This document shows positions 17,936 to 27,482 of a stretch of 64,000 nt of DNA, piece after piece. How positions within the stretch are numbered: position 1 is the first letter of the stretch; each line of letters begins with the position of its first letter. The DNA is from Bog-756 sp963828385. Its GTDB lineage: Bacteria; Actinomycetota; Acidimicrobiia; Acidimicrobiales; RAAP-2. The translations under genes were made by a program, and so were the position numbers. The DNA is taken from assembly GCA_963828385.1 (NCBI GenBank), contig CAWHEF010000002.1, forward strand, positions 248,001 to 312,000, read 5' to 3'. The notes under the pieces are model-generated. The model had not been told where the DNA came from. It worked only from the letters and a program-made list of their open reading frames with translations, and ran no database searches.

Positions 17936-19445
17936 TCATCGGACCGGTTGTCCCCACGCGACCTGCTCGCGGAGCACGGGCTTGAGCACCTTTCCGCCGG
18001 CGTTGCGCGGGAGGAGATCAGTCTGGACGACCAGGTACTGCGGAACCTTGAAGTCGGCCAGGTGCGCTCGCGGCGTGGGCCAAGAACGCCTTGCGGTCCA
18101 AGTCGGTGCCGGGAACCGGCACCACCACGGCACCGACCTTCTCGCCCATCATCGGATCGGGGACGCCGATCACCGCAACCTCGAAGACCCCGGGTGCGGC
18201 GGCGAGCGCGTTCTCCACCTCCACGCAGTAGACGTTCTCCCCGCCCCGGTTGATCATGTCCTTGGCCCGATCCACGATGTACGTGAATCCGTCCCTGTCG
18301 ATGCGGGCGAGGTCCCCGCTGTGAAGCCATCCGTCTCGGAAGGATTCGGTGGTTGCTTCGGGCTTGTTCCAATAGCCCATCACGATGTTGGCGCCGCGAA
18401 TGAGCAATTCCCCCACTCCGGTCTCCGGGTCCGGGTCGTCCACGGACAGATCGACAGAAGGCGCGGCGAAGCCCACCGAGTCGGCGTGGCTGTCGGCGAA
18501 CTCGTGGGGCAGGAACGTCGACACGCTCGACGTCTCGGTGAGACCGAACCCGTTGCCGACCCTGGCCTCGGTAAAGCTCTTCTTGATCCTCCCCACCAGC
18601 TCCGGGGCGATCGGAGCGCCTCCGTAGGTGCAGTAGCGGACCCGGCTGACGTCGAACTCGGAGAAGTTCGGCTGGTTGATGGCGAGCCAGTAGATGGCGG
18701 GAACGGTCGTGAGGACCGTGATCCGCTCTTCCACGATGGCTGAGAGGAATCGTTGGACTTCGAAGGCCGGCATCACCACCGCCGTTCCACCCTGTCCAAG
18801 GGTGGGCAAGAGCTGGCTGTTGCACCCGGTGACATGGAACAACGGCACGCTGATGAGATTCCGAAGGGTCGGGTCGTGGACCGGCATGTCGACGATCCGG
18901 CGGCAGGTCTCGGTGTTGGTGAGGAAATTCTCGTGCGAGGTCATCGCTCCCTTTGGGAACCCGGTCGTTCCCGACGTGTAGAAGATGGCCGCCAGGTCGT
19001 CGGGGCCCAAGCCGTCTGCGACGTAGGGAGGGCCGTCGGGAGGGTCGGCTCCGGGCTCGACGACATAGCCGGCGCCGGAGTCTTCGACGACGTATGCCAC
19101 CTCGGGATCGGTGAGGCGCGTGTTGACCGGGACGGCGACCCCGCCCGCCATCAGGGTGCCGAGGAACGCCGTGATCCACTCGATGCCGTTGCCACTGCGG
19201 ATGGCCACGCGGTCGCCCCGGTCGACCCCCGCGGCGCGCAGGCCCCCGGCGACGCGGGCCGACCGGTCCCAGAGCGAGCGGTATGTCACCCGGGGGCCGT
19301 CCAGCACCACGACGGCCTCGGCACCGGGATCCCGCTCTACCGAGTTCGAGAGCATCTCCACCACCGAGCGCGGAATATCGGCGTAGTGCTTGATGCCCGA
19401 GGGGTCGCGGACGACTCCGGTCATGTCGAACCGGTCGACACTCAT
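17936..19445 (-). CDS. Acyl-CoA synthetase / AMP-dependent ligase (single-base frameshift)
   Basis: ANL-superfamily ligase activating a carboxylic acid as acyl-AMP and then acyl-CoA. Motifs are YTSGTTGFPKG, GFGLTETSS, GYWNKPEATTE, LHSGDLARIDRDGF and DRAKDMINRGGENVYC. The frame is lost near 18080 after DRKAFLAHA, and the last residues continue in the next frame: RAHLADFKVPQ, then LPRNAGGKVLK with the catalytic Lys, stopping at 17936. One extra base explains it. ATG 19445 overlaps the TGA of the upstream phosphotriesterase-like gene, so the two are coupled and probably act in one pathway. Confidence 0.88.
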
Positions 19446-20434
19446 CAGTAGGTACCTGTGTTCTCGAAGATCCGGCGAGGATTGGCGGTCAACATGGTGT
19501 CGATCTGCTCGTCGGTCACTCCCTTGTCCTTGAGATAGGGGATCACATCCTCCAGGAGATGGAGGTAGTGCCACTGGGGAAGGGCCGCCTTCGCCCACGG
19601 TTCGATCCAGTCGATGTAGCAGGCGGCGTCATGGGCGAGCACCATCGACTCGGCATAGCCCCGGGCGCACAGCTCGACGACGGTGTCGGCTCGGGCCTCG
19701 AAAGACGTTTCCAGGTTGATGCCGAACCGGTCCATGCCGAGTATGAAGCCGGCATCGGCGAGCACTTGCAGGTGTTCGACGTCGTTGCTGTCGCCGCTGT
19801 GCCCGAGGACGACGCGATGGGGGTCGACGCCCTCGTCGTCGAGCACTTTCTTCGCCGCCAACCCCTGGTGGGTGCCTGGATGCGTGTGGATGGTGATGGG
19901 CACCCCGGTGCGGCGGTGCGCCTTGGCCACTGCCCGCATCACCCGTTCGACACCGGGCGTCATGCCCGGGGTGTCGATGGCGCACTTGAGCATCCCGGCC
20001 TTGACCCCGGTGCCGGCGATGCCGTCGGTGATGTCGCCGACGAACATGTCGACCATGGGATCGGGCACGGCTTGACCCAGGGCGGTTTCGAGCGCCGGTC
20101 CCCGGTAATGGAAGAAGAACGGAACGTCGTTGTAGGTGTAGCAACCGGTAGCGGCCACGATGTTGAGGTCGGGGACACTGTCCGCCACGCGCTGGATCCG
20201 CGGGATGTAGCGCCCCAGGCCGATCACCGTCGGGTCGACGATGGTCCGTATCCCGGCGGCGGCAAGCTCATTCAACTTGGTGACGGCATCGGCGATGCGG
20301 GACTCCTCGTCACCCCATTCCTCCGGGTAGTTCTGCTGGACGTCGGCAGTCAACACGAAGATGTGCTCGTGCATGAACGTGCGACCGAGTTCGTCGGTGC
20401 CCACCGGTCCACGAACCGTCTCAACCTGGCTCAT
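19445..20434 (-). CDS. Phosphotriesterase-family metal-dependent hydrolase
   Basis: A 329-residue amidohydrolase-fold protein. Metal ligands are visible: HEH (His22, His24), a Lys in GVKAGMLKCAI (the carbamylated bridge), TIHTHPG, VVLGHSGD and the Asp in LAHDAACYI. Known relatives hydrolyse lactones or organophosphates. With an acyl-CoA ligase translated directly after it, ring opening of a lactone followed by CoA activation is a reasonable inference. ATG 20434 is preceded by GAGGGAG. Confidence 0.88.
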   Translation of the reverse strand: MSQVETVRGPVGTDELGRTFMHEHIFVLTADVQQNYPEEWGDEESRIADAVTKLNELAAAGIRTIVDPTVIGLGRYIPRIQRVADSVPDLNIVAATGCYTYNDVPFFFHYRGPALETALGQAVPDPMVDMFVGDITDGIAGTGVKAGMLKCAIDTPGMTPGVERVMRAVAKAHRRTGVPITIHTHPGTHQGLAAKKVLDDEGVDPHRVVLGHSGDSNDVEHLQVLADAGFILGMDRFGINLETSFEARADTVVELCARGYAESMVLAHDAACYIDWIEPWAKAALPQWHYLHLLEDVIPYLKDKGVTDEQIDTMLTANPRRIFENTGTY

Positions 20435-20586
20435 GCCTGCATCTCCCTCGTCTCTCCTGGGGATCGTGCGATCTCCGTTCTCCGATGGCAAGACTGCCAC
20501 CGCTCCGATCATGACGCCACGGGTGGTGGGCCAACATTGGCGTCAAGCCGTCACCGTCCAGGAGCACGGAAACTCCGGATTCATCC

Positions 20587-21152
20587 TTATCGGGGCCGAG
20601 GCGGTACGTGAATGCCGCCACGCGCCAGTACGTCGATCGCCGTCCCGCAAGTCACGAACCACCGGTCGCCGTGACGAATGGCTTGACCCTCGAAGGGAAA
20701 CGCTCCCCCTGCGAGCAGACTGACCGAAAAGCGGACATCGGCAAGGGAATCCCCGACGAAGCGCAGGGCACCGATCCTGACGGCGCTCGGTCGGGTCGGA
20801 AAGCGGCGGCCAGCCTCGTTGAAGTACTCGGCGAGGTCCTCTGAGTCCTCGAGGGCGTGAGCGCGACCCTCAGGGGTGCTCGATTCACCGAACACAGCAT
20901 CGAAGGCACTGACGATGGCCGTGACCGCGCCCTCGGCGGCAGGCGCTCCGAACACGCGCGGGGGAGGAGGATCTCAGATTCGGCGTCAGCTGCAGACGCC
21001 TCGATGGTCTCGGCGGCAGTGCGCGCACAGGTGTCACAGATCGCAGCGTTCCCGGCCGAGACGTAGCGGCGGACCTCCCACAGGTCCCGATCGCAGAACG
21101 AGCAGCTTCGGCTGAATCCCGGTAGAGGCGCCGTTGCCGTCATCGAAGTCAT
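20587..21152 (-). CDS. ClpX-type zinc-finger protein with C-terminal SnoaL-like part (frameshift)
   Basis: The N-terminus has a four-cysteine ClpX-like zinc finger: SCSFCDR, then VSAGNAAICDTCARTA. After ESEILLP, near 20960, the frame breaks at a CCCCC run. One missing base there would join it to a second segment (VFGAPAAEG ... FDAVFGESS ... RIGALRFVGD ... GDRWFVTCGTAIDVLA) ending at 20587. The second part looks like an NTF2/SnoaL-like fold. The joined protein would be about 190 residues. Starts at 21188, 21152 and 21143 are possible. I know the zinc finger but not the function of the combination. Confidence 0.6.
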
Positions 21153-21446
21153 TCTGGCAGGGGCATCGGGCGGGGGGACGGGACCCACCCGAACGGGCCA
21201 GCGAGGTCATCACCTCGGAACTCACCTTGTCGCCGGGACGCAGATCAACGATTGGCGGTGGCGTGTCACCGGGAGACGGTCACCGGGAGACGGTCTGGTA
21301 GACCTCGGCGGGTTCTGCGATGGCGGATCGGATGCCCGGACCGTCGTCACGCTGCCACACGTTCCCTGTAGCCTTGGGTCGCCTCGAGGTCTGGGCCAAG
21401 TCTTCCTCTCCGGAACAATGGCCAGGATACGGGTCTCAGGGTCCCC

Positions 21447-21535
21447 GGAGAGGTGCGAGAGCGGCCGAATCGGACTCACTGCTAATGAGTTGACCTGGGT
21501 AACTGGGTCCGAGGGTTCAAATCCCTCCCTCTCCG
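21447..21535 (+). tRNA. tRNA-Ser(GCU)
   Basis: Acceptor stem GGAGAGG/CCTCTCC, anticodon stem ACTCA/TGAGT with loop CTGCTAA (anticodon GCT), long variable arm, T arm GGGTTCAAATCCC, and discriminator G. CCA is not encoded. The 258 bases before it show nothing else I can support. Confidence 0.95.
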
Positions 21536-21640
21536 CTCTGTGATGTGGCGGGACATCGGAGACAGATGTCTCACGGCATCGCCGACAGTCACCGTCCCTG
21601 CAGTCGTCCCCGGAGGATCGCGGGAGCCGGGCGGGCCACA

Positions 21641-22510
21641 ATGGCGGATATGGCCAAGATGACAGAGGGATCTACAGGCGGTTCCGCGGAGGATTCTGAA
21701 CCGGCCCGACCGAGTGAAATCACGAGCATGTCGTTCGGCGACGTCACCGTATCCATCGATCCGGCGTTCGTCGCCACGGTCGAGATGCACCGTCCTCCGA
21801 ACAACTACTTCGATCTGGAGCTGATTCGGTCACTGGCCACTGCCTACGAAGCTCTCGATGGCCGGGACGACTGCCGAGCGATCGTGCTGTGCTCGGAAGG
21901 TAAGCACTTCTGCGCGGGTGCGAACCTCGCCGGAGGGACGGGGGCGGAGGGAGACGGATCCGCGGGTTCTGGGATCGCGGTCCTGTATCGCGAAGCGGAG
22001 CGGCTGTTCCGGGCTTCCACCCCGGTGGTCGCCGCCGTCCAGGGAGCGGCCGTTGGTGGCGGGCTCGGCCTGGCATGTTCAGCCGACTTCCGACTGGCCT
22101 GCCCTGAGGCTCGATTCTCGGCGAACTTCGCCCGCCTCGGCTTCCACCACGGGTTCGGGCTGTCGATCACCCTTCCCCCCATCGTCGGCACCCAGCATGC
22201 GCTGGATCTGCTCTATACCGGCCGGAGGATCGCCGGCGAAGAGGCTCTGCATTTTGGGCTCTGCGACCGGCTCGTCGACAGACATGACCTGCGAATGGCG
22301 GCGCATCGCTTCGCCGCGGAGATCGCCGGGTCGGCGCCCCTGGCCGTGTCGTCCATCCGACGGACCATGCGTCAGGGGCTGCTCGAGGATCTCCACGGGG
22401 CGCTTGATCGGGAGGCGTCCGAGCAGGATCGGCTGCGGGCCACAGCCGACTGGGCCGAGGGCGTTCGGGCGTCAGCGGAGCGCCGAGATCCCCACTTCGA
22501 GGGTCGATGA
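21641..22510 (+). CDS. Enoyl-CoA hydratase/isomerase family protein
   Basis: Crotonase-fold enzyme of about 289 residues, likely hydrating a 2-enoyl-CoA in beta-oxidation. It has the oxyanion-hole segments GKHFCAGANL and VQGAAVGGGLGLACSADFRLA, then FSANFARLGFHHGFG with a Gly/His-rich active-site loop and the C-terminal helix set. The start is ATG 21641 or 21650. A CACAAT box sits seven bases before 21650. Its ATGA overlaps the following acyl-CoA dehydrogenase. Confidence 0.9.
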   Translation: MADMAKMTEGSTGGSAEDSEPARPSEITSMSFGDVTVSIDPAFVATVEMHRPPNNYFDLELIRSLATAYEALDGRDDCRAIVLCSEGKHFCAGANLAGGTGAEGDGSAGSGIAVLYREAERLFRASTPVVAAVQGAAVGGGLGLACSADFRLACPEARFSANFARLGFHHGFGLSITLPPIVGTQHALDLLYTGRRIAGEEALHFGLCDRLVDRHDLRMAAHRFAAEIAGSAPLAVSSIRRTMRQGLLEDLHGALDREASEQDRLRATADWAEGVRASAERRDPHFEGR

Positions 22511-23760
22511 CGGGGGCGACCTTCGATGCCTCTGACGTCCTCGATCAGATCCGAGGCTTCGTGGAGGAGGCGTGGGACCCCACCTTGGGCCTCGTCGAGT
22601 GGCGGACCCGGTTGTTCGACGCGGGTTGGGCGGTTCCGACGTGGCCGATTGCGTGGGGCGGGCGCGATCTTCCGGCGGAGGCCGTCGAGATCGTTGACGA
22701 CGCATTGGCCGCGTGCGGCGTCCCCGGGGCGCCGGAGTCGGTCGGCATGCACCTGGCGGTGCCGACGATCCTCGAGCACGGGTCGGACGAGCTCAGGCAC
22801 CGATTTCTCCGAGCGAGCACAACCGGCGAGGTCGTGTGGTGCCAGCTGTTCAGCGAGCCGGGCGCGGGGTCTGATCTGGCGGGGTTGTCCACCCGTGCCG
22901 AGCTCGACGGGAACGAATGGGTCGTGACCGGCCAGAAGGTCTGGAACACCGGCGCCGCCCAAGCGGACTTCGGACTGCTCCTGGCCCGCTCGGATTGGGA
23001 TGTCCCGAAGCACCGGGGGATCACCTACTTCGTGCTGCCCATGCGTCAGGTCGGCGTCGAGGTCCGCCCGCTCCGGCAGATGAACGGTCATGCGTCGTTC
23101 AACGAGGTCTTTCTCGACGAAGCCCGGGTGCCTGCCGACAACGTGATCGGTGGGGTCGGAGCCGGATGGCCGGCCGCGCTCACCACTCTCGCCCACGAGC
23201 GCCGCCTGGCTCGGACCCGCCGCGAGCCCACCCGTCGCCACTCCGACGGGCGCGTGTGGCGAGAAGCGCTCGCTGAGAAGCACGCCGTCTCGGAGCCGCA
23301 CAGGTGGTATCCGCAACGAGCTGGCCGGGTCGACCTTCTGACCGAGCGGGCCCGGGAGACCGGCGCGCATCACGACCCATTGGCCCGCCAGGAGATGGTC
23401 CGGGTTCTCACCCTCGCAAGGACGGCCAAATGGACCGCCCAACGCGCCGCGGCTGCTGGGGCGGCCCGCCGCCCCCCCGGCCCCGAGGGGTCTCTGGGCA
23501 AGCTCGCCACGAGTGTCATCGCCCGTGCCGCATCCGACACTCACGCGAGCATCGCCGGTGCCTCGGCGATGCTCGCCGGACCCGACGCACCGCTCGGTGG
23601 CACGATCACCGAGATCCTGGTGTCGGTACCTGCCCAGTCCATCGCCGGCGGAACCGATGAGATCCAGCACAACATCCTCGCAGAGCGGATCCTCGGGCTC
23701 CCCAAGGAACCCGTCACTGACCGAGACCTCCCTTTCCGACGGATCCTGAAGAGCACGTGA
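22507..23760 (+). CDS. Acyl-CoA dehydrogenase
   Basis: FAD-dependent acyl-CoA dehydrogenase of 417 residues. Signature segments are WCQLFSEPGAGSDLAGL, VVTGQKVWNTGA, RGITYFVLPM, FNEVFLDEARVPADNVIGG and, at the C-terminus, SIAGGTDEIQHNILAERILGLP. The first half fits the ACAD family typical of actinobacterial CoA-ester catabolism. The stretch at residues 225-280 is Arg-rich and less conserved but stays in frame. ATG 22507 overlaps the hydratase stop, so they form an operon. Confidence 0.92.
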   Translation: MTGATFDASDVLDQIRGFVEEAWDPTLGLVEWRTRLFDAGWAVPTWPIAWGGRDLPAEAVEIVDDALAACGVPGAPESVGMHLAVPTILEHGSDELRHRFLRASTTGEVVWCQLFSEPGAGSDLAGLSTRAELDGNEWVVTGQKVWNTGAAQADFGLLLARSDWDVPKHRGITYFVLPMRQVGVEVRPLRQMNGHASFNEVFLDEARVPADNVIGGVGAGWPAALTTLAHERRLARTRREPTRRHSDGRVWREALAEKHAVSEPHRWYPQRAGRVDLLTERARETGAHHDPLARQEMVRVLTLARTAKWTAQRAAAAGAARRPPGPEGSLGKLATSVIARAASDTHASIAGASAMLAGPDAPLGGTITEILVSVPAQSIAGGTDEIQHNILAERILGLPKEPVTDRDLPFRRILKST

Positions 23761-23761
23761 G

Positions 23762-24550
23762 GTGGACTTGACCGGCTACACGCTCGAACGCGACGGCGCC
23801 CGGGTCCACTACGAGGTGCACGGTCGCCCGTCCAGTGCCGTTCCTCTCCTTCTCACCCACGGCTATTCGGCATCGAGCGCCATGTGGGAACCGAACATCG
23901 ACGCGTTGGCTTCCGACAGGCTCGTCGTCACCTGGGACCTTCGAGGGCATGGCCGGACGCGGACCCCGGATGGCCCTGGCGACTACTCCCAGTCCGTCTG
24001 CGTCGAGGACATGGCGGCCATCCTCGACGCCTGCGGTATCGCCCGAGCCCATCTCGGCGGCCTGTCCCTCGGCGGATACCTATCCCTCGCTTTCCACGCC
24101 TCATACCCCGGGCACGTCATGACTCTCCTGCTGTTCGACACCGGTCCGGGTTTCAAGAGCACACCGAGCCGGAACCGGTGGAACGCCTTTGCCGAAACCA
24201 CCGCGACTGCCTTCGAACGGGATGGTCTCGACGCTCTCCCCGACAGCCCCGAGGTCGGCCACGGACCCCACGACACGAAGGGCCTGGCCCTTGCGGCGAG
24301 GGGCATCCTCACCCAACACGACTCGTCGGTCATCGACGCGCTTCCGAACATCGCCGTGCCGACGCTCATCCTCGTCGGCGAGCGAGACGCAGCCTTTCTC
24401 TCCGCCGCCGAGTACATGGCCACTCACATCCCGGGCGCCGTCAGATACGTGATCGGAGGAGCGGGCCACGCCTCGAATCTCGACCAACCCGATGCGTTCG
24501 ACACCCACGTGCGAGAGTTCCTCGACAGCATCGATCGATCGCCAGGCTGA
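23762..24550 (+). CDS. Alpha/beta hydrolase
   Basis: A 262-residue alpha/beta hydrolase: oxyanion region LLTHGYSASSAMW, DLRGHGRT, nucleophile elbow GLSLGGY (Ser), acid region LVGERDAAF (Asp) and catalytic His in GGAGHASNL. Possible roles are ester or lactone hydrolysis, or CoA-thioester cleavage, alongside the two upstream fatty-acid genes. GTG 23762 lies one base after the dehydrogenase stop, consistent with the same operon. Confidence 0.9.
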   Translation: MDLTGYTLERDGARVHYEVHGRPSSAVPLLLTHGYSASSAMWEPNIDALASDRLVVTWDLRGHGRTRTPDGPGDYSQSVCVEDMAAILDACGIARAHLGGLSLGGYLSLAFHASYPGHVMTLLLFDTGPGFKSTPSRNRWNAFAETTATAFERDGLDALPDSPEVGHGPHDTKGLALAARGILTQHDSSVIDALPNIAVPTLILVGERDAAFLSAAEYMATHIPGAVRYVIGGAGHASNLDQPDAFDTHVREFLDSIDRSPG

Positions 24551-24674
24551 CCATAGAGAACCCCGACGCGGGCTTCGGCCGCCGGCTCAGACGCCGGCTT
24601 CGGCCGCCCGGATCAGATTGCACAGGCGCCCTTCCAGACTGCATAGGCGCCCTCCCGGGCTGCATCGGCGGCCT

Positions 24675-25883
24675 TCAGGGCACGTAGGACCCGACAAAGG
24701 CCAGCACGGCGTAGCCGAACATCGCCGCACCCGAGAGCACCAGGACGATCAACTTCATGTCCCGGGAGCGCAACAGGGTTGTGGCCGCCATCGGCAGGGG
24801 AAAGGCGCTCAAGGCGTAGCGCTCGAACGAGTCGAGGTTGGCCCCGGTCACGGCCACCGCCAGGATGCCCAGCGAGAACAGCCCGTACGAGACGGGCAGC
24901 ACCCGGAAGGCGATCACCAGCAGTATCAGACAGAGCAGCACCCAAGGCATGTGGAGTCCGGTCCCTACGTGATGGCCATGGAGCAGATCGATCCCGTCGT
25001 GGTACATGGTCACGACCGGATCGGTCAGTCCCCCGTGCCTTGCCGAGCTCTCCTGGGCGGTCAACGGCTCGGAGAAGGTCCCGAACGCCGCCTGGCTCCA
25101 TGCGAGGAAGGTCACGAGCCCGGCCGCCGGGGCGACGATCGCCACCAGCCGGCTTCCCACCGTTCGCCAGTTGTTCACGGGCATGGCCGTTAGCGACTCG
25201 AAGAGCGCAGGGACGACGAGCACGAAACCGATGGGCCTCGCCGTTCCGGCCAGGTAGCCGAGTGCCCCTGCGGCCAGCCACCATCGACGGCGGAGGCAGA
25301 GGAAACAGCACAGCGCCAGGAAGATGAGCAGCGGATCGGAGTAGCCCATCACCATGGCGAACGCTGGTGGCGCCAGATTCAAAAGCCATGCTGCAGTGCG
25401 AGCCAGACCGGGGTCGTCGAGCTCGGATCGGGTGAGGAGGTAGATGACCACGGTGGCGCCGAAAGCGAACACGTTGGAGATGGCGACCGCTGACGCGCTG
25501 TAGGTGAGGTACGTGACGTGGTGAAGCCCCGTGATGAGAAGCGGGTAGAGCGGGAAGAAGCGGAGCGCGGCCTCGTTCGTGGCCTGGTACCCGTGGGAGG
25601 CGATCGACGTGTACCACCCGGCATCCCATCCGAGCAGTCCGGCGTGAACCTGCAGTACCGCTTTCTGTCCCCCATGGTGGAAGTGCGACACTTCGAGATG
25701 GGCGGCGCCGAGGGCTACGAGGACGATGCATCGCCCGACGAGCCATGGCAGCCACGACGCCGAGGCCGCTTCTACGAGGTGTGAGCGGGTTCGCTCACTC
25801 GATGCGGCAGCTGTGTGCGTATCCACCATGGGTCGGGCGCTCTGCGATCCAGCCGGCTGCGCCAGGTCGATCACTCGTGTCAC
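24675..25883 (-). CDS. PIG-V-like integral membrane mannosyltransferase
   Basis: A 402-residue polytopic membrane protein with the PIG-V pattern: WDAGWYTSIASHGY just outside the first TM, FFPLYPLL, and GTARPIGFVLVVPAL. Actinobacterial members are polyprenyl-phosphate-mannose-dependent transferases for cell-envelope glycolipids. The hydrophobic spans cover nearly the whole length. It is convergent with the hydrolase operon. The 124 bases between hold short direct repeats around GGCTTCGGCCGCC but no clear terminator. Confidence 0.82.
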   Translation of the reverse strand: MTRVIDLAQPAGSQSARPMVDTHTAAASSERTRSHLVEAASASWLPWLVGRCIVLVALGAAHLEVSHFHHGGQKAVLQVHAGLLGWDAGWYTSIASHGYQATNEAALRFFPLYPLLITGLHHVTYLTYSASAVAISNVFAFGATVVIYLLTRSELDDPGLARTAAWLLNLAPPAFAMVMGYSDPLLIFLALCCFLCLRRRWWLAAGALGYLAGTARPIGFVLVVPALFESLTAMPVNNWRTVGSRLVAIVAPAAGLVTFLAWSQAAFGTFSEPLTAQESSARHGGLTDPVVTMYHDGIDLLHGHHVGTGLHMPWVLLCLILLVIAFRVLPVSYGLFSLGILAVAVTGANLDSFERYALSAFPLPMAATTLLRSRDMKLIVLVLSGAAMFGYAVLAFVGSYVP

Positions 25884-26003
25884 CGGCGGCCCGGATCACC
25901 CTACCAAGGCCTCTACGCGCTGCCGCGGTCCACGAGGGGCCCGATCGCCGGCACAGGCGGCCGCTTCCGTGCCGCCCGGGGGCTCTCCTCATCTGCCTGC
26001 CGG

Positions 26004-26009
26004 TAGATT
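26004..26009 (+). promoter_or_regulatory. Candidate -10 box of rimO operon (leaderless)
   Basis: TAGATT, six bases, then the GTG start of rimO at 26016. Confidence 0.55.
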
Positions 26010-26015
26010 GTCCTG

Positions 26016-27482
26016 GTGGCCGAGCGGTATTGGATCGAGACGTTGGGCTGCCCGAAGAACCAGGTCGACTCGGACAAGCTGGTCGGGACTCTGACCGCCG
26101 ACGGGATGGAGCTCGCCCCGAGCGCCGAGGACGCCGACCTCCTGGTGGTCAACACGTGTGCGTTCATCGAGGCCGCCCGCCAGGAGTCGATCGATACGGT
26201 GCTGGCCCTTTCGAAGGCTTCGAAGCGGGACGCCCGCCTGGTGGTCACCGGTTGCATGGCCGAACGGTATGGGGACGAGCTCGCCGACGCCCTGCCCGAG
26301 GTCGATCTCGTGGCGCCGTTCGGGTTCTCGCTCACCGGTGGTGGCCGAGGGCCCGCCTCGGATGGGCGTCCGGGTCCCCTTTCGGCCAACTTCACCGCGG
26401 CAGACCCCACTCTGGCCGGCTCCACCCCGGTCGTGCTCGGATCGAAGCCGCCGGGGATCGGAGCGAGAGTGCCCGCCTTCGACCTGCTCAATCTGGCCCG
26501 GCCTCGGGCCGAAGCCCCGTGGGCCTATCTCAAGGTGGCCGAGGGATGCGACCGCAACTGCGGCTTCTGTGCCATCCCGTCGTTCCGTGGCAGGCAGCGG
26601 TCTCGGACGATGGGCTCGATCCTGGCCGAGCTGGACGAGCTGACTAAGGCCTCGGGCCCATTGCGCGAGGTGGTGCTCGTAGCCCAGGACCTCGCCTCCT
26701 ACGGGCTCGACCGCAGCGGAGATGGTTCAGGGGATCGATCGGACCGGCGGGCCCGAGGCAGCGGCCGACCCATCATCGAGCTACTTGCGGCCATGGCCGG
26801 CCGGGTGGACTGGGTCCGGCTGCTCTACCTCTACCCGTCCTCCCTCGACGACGGGTTGGTCGACGCCATCCTGTCGACGGGGGTGCCCTACTTCGACCTC
26901 TCGTTGCAGCACGTGTCGAGACCGTTGCTCAAACGCATGCGGCGCTGGGGTGCGGGGGAGCGGTTCCTCGAAAGGATCGGCGCCATCCGTGAACAGGAGC
27001 CGTCCGCCTCGTTCCGTTCCTCGTTCATCATCGGCTACCCGGGCGAGACCGAGTCCGATCACGACCTCCTGCTCCAATGGCTCGAGGAGGCCCGGCTCGA
27101 CTGGGTGGGGTTCTTCCCCTTCAGCAGCGAAACCGGCACCTACGCTGCCGAGCTCCCCGATGTCGTGCCCCATGAGCTCGTCGCCGAGCGCATCGGCGAG
27201 TGCAGCGAGCTCCAGGACGCCATCACCCGGCGTTGCCGTGAGGATCTCGTGGGCTCGACCGTCCGGGTGCTCGTCGACGGGGAGGGGGAAGGACGCACGT
27301 TCCGCGAGGCGCCCGAGATCGACGGCATCGTCACCATGACGGCCTTCGACGACGGCGCCGCCCAGGACAGGAGCGGCAGCCGCGATCGGATCGGTCTTGG
27401 CCCGGTGGTCGGCACGTTCGTCGATGCCCTGGTGACAGGAGCCGACGGACCCGACCTCGTGGCCGAGGTGAGCCGGGGATGA
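26016..27482 (+). CDS. rimO: Ribosomal protein S12 methylthiotransferase RimO
   Basis: Radical SAM methylthiotransferase that modifies an aspartate of ribosomal protein S12. The N-terminal MTTase domain has cysteines in LGCPKNQVDS, VVNTCAF and VTGCMAE. The radical SAM motif is GCDRNCGFCAIPSF (Cys178, Cys182, Cys185), and a C-terminal TRAM-like region follows. There are inserted low-complexity stretches near residues 110-145 and 235-250. It heads an operon with pgsA (ATGA overlap) and cinA, an order I have seen in other actinobacteria. Confidence 0.94.
   Translation: MAERYWIETLGCPKNQVDSDKLVGTLTADGMELAPSAEDADLLVVNTCAFIEAARQESIDTVLALSKASKRDARLVVTGCMAERYGDELADALPEVDLVAPFGFSLTGGGRGPASDGRPGPLSANFTAADPTLAGSTPVVLGSKPPGIGARVPAFDLLNLARPRAEAPWAYLKVAEGCDRNCGFCAIPSFRGRQRSRTMGSILAELDELTKASGPLREVVLVAQDLASYGLDRSGDGSGDRSDRRARGSGRPIIELLAAMAGRVDWVRLLYLYPSSLDDGLVDAILSTGVPYFDLSLQHVSRPLLKRMRRWGAGERFLERIGAIREQEPSASFRSSFIIGYPGETESDHDLLLQWLEEARLDWVGFFPFSSETGTYAAELPDVVPHELVAERIGECSELQDAITRRCREDLVGSTVRVLVDGEGEGRTFREAPEIDGIVTMTAFDDGAAQDRSGSRDRIGLGPVVGTFVDALVTGADGPDLVAEVSRG

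Noticed and set aside
21222..21641. Minus-strand ORF with REGFEPSDP motif
   Set aside because: Translation of the antisense of tRNA-Ser(GCU). No other coding support.
24560..24610. Possible bidirectional terminator between convergent genes
   Set aside because: Direct repeats of GGCTTCGGCCGCC and a 6-bp GCCGGC inverted pair, but no extended stem or U-tract.
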